Source of the DNA: Deltaproteobacteria bacterium
Lineage (GTDB): Bacteria; Desulfobacterota; B13-G15
Assembly (NCBI GenBank): GCA_003646705.1
Contig: QMLK01000095.1
Coordinates: 1-5,180, forward strand
Length of the DNA stretch: 5,180 nucleotides
Reading direction: 5' to 3'
Below are positions 1 through 4,786 of this stretch, piece by piece; the first letter of the stretch is position 1; the number at the start of each line of letters is the position of its first letter. Both the position numbers and the translations under genes were made by a program. The notes under the pieces were generated by a model. It did not search any database, was not told the origin of the DNA, and saw only the letters and a program-made list of their open reading frames with translations.

Positions 1-71
1 ACAGCCGCGACGAGCTGGAACTGGCCCTGGAGGCCATGGGTCAGGTCGGGCGAGAACTGGGCTTGATCTGA
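1..71 (+). CDS. bioF: C-terminal end of 8-amino-7-oxononanoate synthase (BioF-like), 5' truncated by window
   Basis: Reading from base 3, the last 22 codons give a helix-rich tail, SRDELELALEAMGQVGRELG followed by LI and the TGA stop at 69-71. This ending is typical of the alpha-oxoamine synthase family (BioF, glycine C-acetyltransferase), whose final helix closes the PLP fold and often ends in a GRELGLI-like run. BioF condenses pimeloyl-ACP or pimeloyl-CoA with alanine to make KAPA, the substrate of the next gene product. The bioA start lies 11 bases after the stop, and its ribosome binding site begins at the last base of that stop, so the two are surely co-transcribed. Only the tail is visible, so the choice of BioF over glycine C-acetyltransferase rests mainly on the bioA neighbour. 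Confidence 0.72.
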   Translation, partial: SRDELELALEAMGQVGRELGLI

Positions 72-77
72 AGGAGG
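71..77 (+). promoter_or_regulatory. Strong Shine-Dalgarno of bioA, overlapping the bioF stop
   Basis: AAGGAGG is a full match to the anti-SD core and lies 5 bases before the ATG at 83. It fixes the bioA start. It begins on the last base of the upstream TGA, which suggests translational coupling within the biotin operon. Confidence 0.85.
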
Positions 78-82
78 AAGCC

Positions 83-1438
83 ATGGAATGGAGGGAACGG
101 CTCAAAGAGTGGGATAAGGCCCATCTCTGGCACCCCTTCACCCAGATGAAGGACTGGCTGGCCTCGGAGCCCTTGATCATCGAGCGGGGCGAGGGGATAT
201 ACCTCATCGACGTCTACGGCCGCCGCCTGATCGACGGCGTCTCCTCCCTCTGGGTCAACGTGCACGGCCATCGCCACCCGCGGATAGACGCCGCCCTGAA
301 GGAGCAAATCGGGAAGATCGCCCACTCGACCCTCCTCGGGCTCTCCAACCCCCCTGCCATAGAGCTGGCGAAGAGACTGGTGGAGATAACGCCCGAGGGT
401 CTGAACAAGGTCTTCTACTCGGACAACGGTGCCACCGCGGTAGAGGTGGCCCTCAAGATGGCCTTCCAGTACTGGCAGCACAAGGGGGAGCACGAAAGGA
501 CCCGCTTCATCTGCCTCGAGAACGCCTACCACGGCGACACCCTGGGAGCGGTGAGCGTGGGGGGGATAGGGCTCTTTCACGACCTGTACAAGCCGCTGCT
601 GTTCCCCACCTATAAGGTCAAGGCCCCCTACTGTTACCGCTGTCCTGAGCGGAAGCGCTACCCGGAATGCCAATTGGCCTGTCTGGAGGACCTGGAGGAG
701 ACCCTGAAGAGGCACCACGAGGAGTGCGCCGCCCTCATCATCGAACCCATAGTCCAAGGGGCAGCAGGGATGATCGTCCAACCCCCGGGTTTCCTCAGCA
801 GGGTCCGGGAGCTCTGCACCCAATACGGGGTGCTGATGATCGCCGATGAGGTGGCCACCGGCTTCGGCCGCACGGGCAGGATGTTCGCCTGCGAGCACGA
901 GCGGGTGAGCCCGGACCTCATGGCTGTGGCCAAGGGCATAACGGGGGGCTACCTGCCCCTGGCCGCCACCCTCACCACCGACGAGATCTACGAGGCCTTC
1001 CTCGGGGAGTACCACGAATTCAAGACCTTCTTTCATGGCCACACCTATACGGGCAACCCCCTGGCCTGTGCTGCAGCGCTGGCCAACCTCGAGGTCTTCG
1101 AACAGGAGGACACTCTGAAGAAGATGGCCCCCAAGGTGGAGTTCCTCTCGAGGGAGCTCGAGCGCTTCTGGGAGCTGGAGGCCGTCGGGGACATCCGACA
1201 GAAGGGCTTCATGGTGGGGATAGAGCTGGTGGCAGATCGGGAGGACAAGGAACCCTTCCCTCCCGAGGAGAAGGTGGGGCAGAGGGTGATCCTGGAGGCG
1301 CGCAAAAGGGGGGTGGTGATAAGGCCCTTGGGGGACGTGATCGTACTGATGCCCCCCTTGTCCATAACGGAGTGGGAATTGGGCCAACTGCTGGAGGTGG
1401 TCTACCAGTCCATCGAGGCGGTCACCCAGTCCCGCTGA
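83..1438 (+). CDS. bioA: DAPA synthase: adenosylmethionine- or lysine-8-amino-7-oxononanoate aminotransferase
   Basis: A 451-residue class III PLP aminotransferase that converts KAPA to 7,8-diaminopelargonate, the antepenultimate step of biotin synthesis, in the cytoplasm. Landmarks are the N-terminal WHPFTQMKD (from W16), SSLWVNVHGH (54-63), the phosphate-binding YSDNGATAVEVALKMA (112-127), NAYHGDT (147-153), the PLP-ring aspartate D255 in DEVATGFGRTG, the Schiff-base lysine K284 in AVAKGITGG, FFHGHTYTGNPLACAAA (316-332) and the substrate-carboxylate arginine R414 in RPLGD. All align with E. coli D245, K274 and R391. From memory, the motifs TQMKD, LWVNVHGH, IAHSTLLG, VGDIRQ.GFM and KEP.P are closer to the lysine-using B. 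subtilis BioK than to E. coli BioA, so the amino donor is uncertain. An insert at 184-200 carries four cysteines (C184-X2-C187-X8-C196-X3-C200). The length is normal, the gene is complete, and it directly follows bioF. Confidence 0.93.
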   Translation: MEWRERLKEWDKAHLWHPFTQMKDWLASEPLIIERGEGIYLIDVYGRRLIDGVSSLWVNVHGHRHPRIDAALKEQIGKIAHSTLLGLSNPPAIELAKRLVEITPEGLNKVFYSDNGATAVEVALKMAFQYWQHKGEHERTRFICLENAYHGDTLGAVSVGGIGLFHDLYKPLLFPTYKVKAPYCYRCPERKRYPECQLACLEDLEETLKRHHEECAALIIEPIVQGAAGMIVQPPGFLSRVRELCTQYGVLMIADEVATGFGRTGRMFACEHERVSPDLMAVAKGITGGYLPLAATLTTDEIYEAFLGEYHEFKTFFHGHTYTGNPLACAAALANLEVFEQEDTLKKMAPKVEFLSRELERFWELEAVGDIRQKGFMVGIELVADREDKEPFPPEEKVGQRVILEARKRGVVIRPLGDVIVLMPPLSITEWELGQLLEVVYQSIEAVTQSR

Positions 1439-1461
1439 CCCAGCTTAGGCCCGCAGGCTGC

Positions 1462-2898
1462 TCAGGAGAGGAGCCTCCGGTAGAGCTCCACATATCGTCG
1501 AGCGGACCTCTCCCAGGAGAAATCGACCCTCATGGCCTGCTGCATCAGCCCAAGCCAGAGATCCCTCTGGTGGAAACACCCCATGGCCCTCTTCATGGCT
1601 CTCCAGAGGTAGGGGGGACGGAAGAGCTGGAACTTAAAGCCGGTGCCGCGGTCAGACCGCGGCCCGATGGCCTCCACCGTGTCGGCCAGCCCCCCGGTGT
1701 TGCGGACTACGGGCAGGGTGCCGTAGCGGAGGCTGTACATCTGGTTGAGACCGCAGGGCTCGTACAGCGAGGGCATGAGGTAGATGTCACAGCCGGCCTC
1801 GACCTTGTGGGCGAGCTCCTCGTCGAAGGCGATCTCAGCCCTCATCTGCCGGGGGAAGCGCGCCGCCAACTCCCTCAAGCCCTCCTCGTATCGCTCCTCC
1901 CCCGTGCCCAAGACCACCAGCCCACCGCCCTGCTCGATCAGTCGCGGTATGACCGGCAGCAGTATGTCCAGTCCCTTCTGGCTGGCAAGCCTGCTCACCA
2001 TGCCGAAGAGGGGAACCCCCATCATCTCCAGGGGTAAGCCGAGGGTCCTGAGCAGGTCCTCTTTACACACCCCTTTGCCAGAAAGGTCCTCTGGGCCGTA
2101 ATGGGCGGCGATGAAGGGGTCCCTCCTCGGGTCCCAGATGCTGTAGTCCACCCCGTTCAAGATCCCTACGAGCTTTCGGCCGTGGGCCCTTATCACCTCC
2201 TGGAGTCCAAAGCCCAGCTCCGAGGTCTGGACCTCCCGGGCGTAGGTGGGGCTGACGGTGGTCAGCAGGTCGGAGAAGACGATGCCCCCCTTCAGGAAGT
2301 TGACCTTCCCCCGATGCTCCAGCTCCCGGCTGAACCCTCGGGGCAGATCGAGCAGGGGCAGCACCTCCGGGGGGAAGTCCCCCTGATAGCCGAAGTTGTG
2401 CACCGTCAACATCACCTTCGGGCGAGGTTGCCCCCGGGCCTTGAGATACACAGGCAACAGGGCCACGTGCCAGTCGTGGCAGTGGATCACATCCCAAGGC
2501 CAACCGAGGGAGTCCCCGAAGGACAGAAGGGCCTTGGTGAAGAAGAGGAAGCGCTCGGCGTTGTCGGAATAGGCCCCCTTGGGGGTGCCGTAAAGGTGCG
2601 AGCGGTCGAAGAACTCATCCCTGCGGACGAAATAGACGGGGATCCCCTCTAAGTCTCCACGGTAAAGGTCGGCGGTGAGCCCCTTGGCGCCGAGCTCTAC
2701 GGGGAGGGCCTCGCGGAAGGGCTGGGGCGAGAAGCCCCTTTCGAGGACCATGCGGTAAAGGGGCATGGCGATCTCCACCTCCACCCCCAGATCCCTCAGG
2801 GCGAGGGGCAGGGCCCTGCAGACGTCCCCGAGGCCGCCCGTACTGGCGAAGGGGACCACCTCCGAGGAGAGGAAGAGTACCTTCATCTCGCCCCCCAT
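1462..2898 (-). CDS. glgA: Glycogen/starch synthase (GT5 family, probably ADP-glucose dependent)
   Basis: A 478-residue GT-B glycosyltransferase that extends alpha-1,4-glucan chains from a nucleotide-glucose donor. The N-terminal half (starch synthase catalytic domain) shows VLFLSSEVVPFASTGGLGDV (7-26), IHCHDWHVALLP (138-149), TVHNFGYQGDFP (165-176), FLKGGIVFSDLLTTVSPTYA (201-220) and ILNGVD (246-251). The C-terminal half has SRLASQKGLD (302-311) with R303 and K308, GTGEERYEEGL (331-341), and the acceptor/donor motif YEPCGLNQMYSLRYGTLP (379-396) with the conserved acidic residue E380 (E. coli E377), followed by RNTGGLADTV (399-408). Length matches E. coli GlgA. The lysine of the N-terminal KTGGL motif (E. 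coli K15) is replaced by S19. Two starts are possible: 2898, with AAGGGGG five bases upstream, or 2886, which gives the family-typical MKVLFLSSEV N-terminus. The gene stands alone here, convergent with bioA and divergent from the redox operon. Confidence 0.95.
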   Translation of the reverse strand: MGGEMKVLFLSSEVVPFASTGGLGDVCRALPLALRDLGVEVEIAMPLYRMVLERGFSPQPFREALPVELGAKGLTADLYRGDLEGIPVYFVRRDEFFDRSHLYGTPKGAYSDNAERFLFFTKALLSFGDSLGWPWDVIHCHDWHVALLPVYLKARGQPRPKVMLTVHNFGYQGDFPPEVLPLLDLPRGFSRELEHRGKVNFLKGGIVFSDLLTTVSPTYAREVQTSELGFGLQEVIRAHGRKLVGILNGVDYSIWDPRRDPFIAAHYGPEDLSGKGVCKEDLLRTLGLPLEMMGVPLFGMVSRLASQKGLDILLPVIPRLIEQGGGLVVLGTGEERYEEGLRELAARFPRQMRAEIAFDEELAHKVEAGCDIYLMPSLYEPCGLNQMYSLRYGTLPVVRNTGGLADTVEAIGPRSDRGTGFKFQLFRPPYLWRAMKRAMGCFHQRDLWLGLMQQAMRVDFSWERSARRYVELYRRLLS

Positions 2899-2903
2899 TC
2901 TAT

Positions 2904-2910
2904 CCCCCTT
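2904..2910 (-). promoter_or_regulatory. Candidate Shine-Dalgarno of glgA
   Basis: On the minus strand AAGGGGG lies 5 bases before the ATG at 2898-2896, which favours that start. The alternative ATG at 2886-2884 is preceded only by the G-run inside the first four codons. Confidence 0.5.
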
Positions 2911-2949
2911 CGTCCCCTCAGCTCAACGGAAGCTTCAGCGTGAAAAGGA

Positions 2950-2977
2950 ATTTTAGTTTTCCTTCGGCATCGCGCAA
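2950..2977 (-). promoter_or_regulatory. Candidate sigma70 promoter for glgA
   Basis: On the minus strand TTGCGC (2977-2972) and TAAAAT (2955-2950) are separated by 16 bases. The -10 matches consensus at 5 of 6 positions, but the -35 at only 3 of 6. Transcription would start near 2943, giving a leader of about 45 bases to the start at 2898. The location between divergent genes and the local AT-richness fit, but the call rests on motif reading alone. Confidence 0.33.
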
Positions 2978-3039
2978 GATGAGGGATCGAAAACACCGTG
3001 ATCTCAAGCCATAACCCCAAAGAGGCCCCATATTCGGGC

Positions 3040-3068
3040 TTGACAACCCCCAACCCATAGGTAAAAAT
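3040..3068 (+). promoter_or_regulatory. Candidate sigma70 promoter for the chimera-gntR-ThDP operon
   Basis: A perfect -35 TTGACA at 3040-3045 is followed, after a 16-17 base spacer, by TAAAAAT at 3062-3068, a fair -10 (4 of 6 in either register). The predicted transcription start is about 3074-3076, leaving a leader of roughly 40 bases before the ATG at 3116. The predicted start falls in the first of two tandem TTGTNNNACAT boxes, the right place for repression. Confidence 0.5.
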
Positions 3069-3072
3069 CTAT

Positions 3073-3083
3073 TTGTAAGACAT
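3073..3083 (+). promoter_or_regulatory. Candidate GntR/FadR-type operator, copy 1
   Basis: TTGTAAGACAT fits the FadR-subfamily pattern of GT and AC separated by three bases with T-rich and A-rich flanks. It overlaps the predicted transcription start of an operon that itself encodes a FadR-type GntR regulator. Site assignment is an inference from sequence and context. Confidence 0.4.
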
Positions 3084-3084
3084 T

Positions 3085-3095
3085 TTGTTTTACAT
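3085..3095 (+). promoter_or_regulatory. Candidate GntR/FadR-type operator, copy 2
   Basis: TTGTTTTACAT repeats the TTGTNNNACAT pattern of copy 1 exactly 12 bases downstream. It also sits in a small dyad, TTTTGTT at 3083-3089 against AACAAAA at 3096-3102. Occupancy of both boxes would block promoter clearance. The target regulator is presumed to be the GntR protein encoded at 3997. Confidence 0.4.
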
Positions 3096-3115
3096 AACAA
3101 AACAACTTGTCAATC

Positions 3116-3991
3116 ATGTCCTATGAAGTTGTAGAGACGGACGTCTTGGTGATCGGCGGGGGGGCGGCGGGTTTGAACGCGGCCATCGCCGCCCAGGAGC
3201 AGGGTGCCCGCGTGGTGGTGGCCGACAAGGGGGTGATAGAGCGCAGCGGGGACATAGGCGGAGGGGTGGACCACTTCCTCGCCTACCTGGAGCTGGAGGG
3301 GGATTGGGACACTCGGGAGGCCTTCCTCGAGTACGTCTGGAGGATCGGGAAGGGGACGGGAGACCCCAGGATCATAGACGTCGTCTTCTGCAGCGAGCTG
3401 AAGGAGGCCATAGATAGGCTCGAGAGGATCGGGGTGCTGGTGGGCAGGAAGGAATACCGCAGACATGAAAGGGACGGCTTTCCCACCCCCTCGGGGAAGG
3501 TGGAGCTGTACTCGGAACGCCTGAAGGAGTGGGGATTTGACCCCATCCCCATCTATCGCGAACTTCCGGAGACCCCTCATAGCGACCCAGATCTTGCAGA
3601 GGAGTTCCCCCTGATCTTCACCTCCTGGAAGTCGGGCCCCTTCCGCCACTCAGGGGGCAGACAGATCAAGGCCTTGAGGGGGCTACACCCCGAGCCCGTG
3701 GTCTGGATACACCCGGAGACGGCCGCTGAAGTCGGCATCGAGGACGGGGATTGGGTGTACGTGGAGACCAGAAGGGGCCGAATCAGACAGAAGGCCAAGC
3801 TGACAGAGGACATCGCCCCGAGGGTGGTGGGGGTGGATTACGCTTGGTGGTTCCCGGAGAAGGGACCCGAGGCCCAGTTCGGTTGGGCAGAATCGAACGT
3901 CAACGTACTCACCGACAACAAAGGGCCCTTCAACAGGGAGATGGGAACCGCTAACCTCCGAGGCATAGCCTGCAGGGTATACAAGGAGTAG
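3116..3991 (+). CDS. In-frame chimera: N-terminus of AprA-like FAD flavoprotein joined to C-terminus of molybdopterin oxidoreductase; probable fusion relic
   Basis: 291 residues from ATG 3116, with an alternative TTG at 3107. Residues 1 to about 106 match the start of AprA/fumarate-reductase-like flavoproteins: ETDVLVIGGGAAGLNAA (7-23, dinucleotide-binding GxGxxG at 14-19), VVVADKG (33-39), IERSGDIGGGVDHF (41-54), then EAFLEYVWRIGKGTGDPRII. From about residue 107 the text changes to a DMSO-reductase-family tail: EYRRHERDGFPTPSGKVELYS (113-133), PLIFTSWKSGPFRHSGGRQI (165-184), the molybdopterin dinucleotide-binding domain with VWIHPETAAEVGIEDGDWVYVETRRGRI (196-223), WWFPEKGPEAQFGWAESNVNVLTD (244-267) and LRGIACRVYKE. 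The rest of the flavoprotein and the whole Fe-S/Mo catalytic part of the oxidoreductase are missing, so neither activity is expected. The frame is open throughout. No Shine-Dalgarno is visible before either start. The gene is first in an operon with gntR, which starts 5 bases after its stop. It could be a recent deletion, an assembly join, or a real small fusion protein. Confidence 0.85.
   Translation: MSYEVVETDVLVIGGGAAGLNAAIAAQEQGARVVVADKGVIERSGDIGGGVDHFLAYLELEGDWDTREAFLEYVWRIGKGTGDPRIIDVVFCSELKEAIDRLERIGVLVGRKEYRRHERDGFPTPSGKVELYSERLKEWGFDPIPIYRELPETPHSDPDLAEEFPLIFTSWKSGPFRHSGGRQIKALRGLHPEPVVWIHPETAAEVGIEDGDWVYVETRRGRIRQKAKLTEDIAPRVVGVDYAWWFPEKGPEAQFGWAESNVNVLTDNKGPFNREMGTANLRGIACRVYKE
3422..3452 (+). 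other. Predicted fusion junction between flavoprotein and molybdoenzyme segments
   Basis: The family resemblance switches within residues about 103 to 112, reading ERIGVLVGRK. ERIGV continues the flavoprotein helix after KEAIDRL, whereas GVLVGRKEYR resembles the segment just before GFPTPSGKVELYS in molybdopterin oxidoreductases. The shared GV (bases 3431-3436, GGGGTG) is the most likely breakpoint or microhomology. Positions come from remembered family patterns, not from an alignment. Confidence 0.55.
3983..3988 (+). promoter_or_regulatory. Shine-Dalgarno of the GntR gene, inside the end of the chimera
   Basis: AAGGAG occupies the last sense codons of the upstream gene, ends just before its TAG stop, and lies 8 bases before the ATG at 3997. 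It fixes the regulator's start and suggests translational coupling: selection on this site and on readthrough into gntR would tend to keep the upstream frame intact. Confidence 0.75.
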
Positions 3992-3996
3992 TCGCG

Positions 3997-4755
3997 ATGA
4001 ACGAACATAGCCCCATGTTCAGGTTGCCCTTGGCTCCGCTCAAGACCGAAAGGGCCTTTGAGCGAATCTGTTCGGAGATAAAGAGGTTGATCTTCAAAGG
4101 GGTCCTCAAGCCGGGGGACAGGCTCCCTCCCGAGACAGAGCTCGCACGCCGCTTCAACGTGGGTCGCCAAACGGTCCGTGAAGCTCTGCGTCTGCTGGAG
4201 CTGGCGGGCTTTATCACCATCCAGAAGGGCTGTGCAGGGGGGCCCGTAATCGAAGACACCATCCTAAACACCATAAGCAATTCCATATTCAATGCAATCT
4301 ACATGAAGAAGATAACCGTTGAAGAGCTGACGGTGGCGCGATTGGAGATAGAGAAGGCCATGTTGAAGTACGCCGTAGAGGAGATCACCCCAGAAGACCT
4401 TCAAGGCCTACAGAAGACGATAAATCAGGCCAAGGAACACGCAGAAATAGGAATCCATCCCTTCAAGGATAACATCGAGTTCCACAAAAGCTTGGCAAAG
4501 GCCTCAAAGAACAAGATGTTTGTCATCTTGGTGGATGCCCTCATGGCGGTGGTGGCTGATTTTCTCAGCCGCTTACAGCCGGACTTCGAGATCTCGAGGA
4601 AGGTAATCTATGAGCATGAGAGGATCTTGGATGCCCTGAAGAGGAGGAAGCTCGAGGAAGCCGATGCCCTTTTGGAGGACCATATACTCGAAGTGGGCCG
4701 CCGCTTTCAAGACATCGTGACCGAACTGATGAAGAAGGACATGTACTTCTACTGA
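3997..4755 (+). CDS. GntR-family transcriptional regulator, FadR subfamily with FCD ligand-binding domain
   Basis: A 252-residue repressor/activator of the FadR type. The N-terminal winged helix-turn-helix spans about 17-85: AFERICSEIKRLIFKGVLKP, then GDRLPPETELARRFNVGRQT with the recognition helix VREALRLLELAGF and a wing at ITIQKG. An all-helical FCD domain follows at about 108-245. Metal-site positions appear as N159-X3-H163, H207 and H229, the spacing seen in FCD regulators such as LldR, but with Asn where Asp is commoner. FCD proteins usually sense small carboxylic acids through the bound metal; the ligand here is unknown. The gene is translationally coupled to the chimera upstream and lies 31 bases before a ThDP enzyme gene. 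It likely controls its own operon through the TTGTNNNACAT boxes at 3073-3095. The effector-domain half is visibly more AT-rich than the neighbouring genes. Confidence 0.92.
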   Translation: MNEHSPMFRLPLAPLKTERAFERICSEIKRLIFKGVLKPGDRLPPETELARRFNVGRQTVREALRLLELAGFITIQKGCAGGPVIEDTILNTISNSIFNAIYMKKITVEELTVARLEIEKAMLKYAVEEITPEDLQGLQKTINQAKEHAEIGIHPFKDNIEFHKSLAKASKNKMFVILVDALMAVVADFLSRLQPDFEISRKVIYEHERILDALKRRKLEEADALLEDHILEVGRRFQDIVTELMKKDMYFY

Positions 4756-4786
4756 GGCTTCACCCTCAGAGAGACGGAAAAGTCGA

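Noticed and set aside
41..1387. 448-codon open frame on the minus strand opposite bioA
   Set aside because: Its translation is low-complexity and rich in Gly, Leu, Pro, Val and His with no recognisable domain, as expected for the complement of a GC-rich gene. The plus-strand bioA is certain.
1441..1460. Possible bidirectional terminator hairpin (CAGC ... GCTG) between bioA and glgA
   Set aside because: The stem is only four Watson-Crick pairs plus two G-T pairs, and there is no T-tract on either side.
1372..2652. Plus-strand open frames across glgA (for example 1372-2037 and 2101-2652)
   Set aside because: No family resemblance, and they lie wholly opposite conserved glgA motifs.
2945..2964. 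AAGGAA / TTCCTT inverted repeat in the glgA leader
   Set aside because: Six weak pairs with an 8-base loop and no T-tract; more likely chance AT-rich sequence overlapping the candidate glgA -10.
2918..3100. 60-codon minus-strand open frame in the intergenic region
   Set aside because: It has no Shine-Dalgarno or family pattern, and it covers the promoter and operator region of the divergent operon.
3072..3100. Alternative minus-strand promoter TTGTTA / TACAAA with 17-base spacer
   Set aside because: Both boxes match consensus at only 4 of 6 positions and it would give glgA a long leader of about 170 bases; a nearer and better -10 exists at 2955-2950.
3110..3649. 179-codon minus-strand open frame opposite the chimera
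   Set aside because: No recognisable motif; a mirror of a GC-rich coding sequence whose plus-strand translation is clearly conserved.
3116..3991. Calling the gene a complete flavoprotein or a complete molybdopterin oxidoreductase
   Set aside because: Neither family's catalytic core is present in 291 residues, so a full-function label would be misleading.
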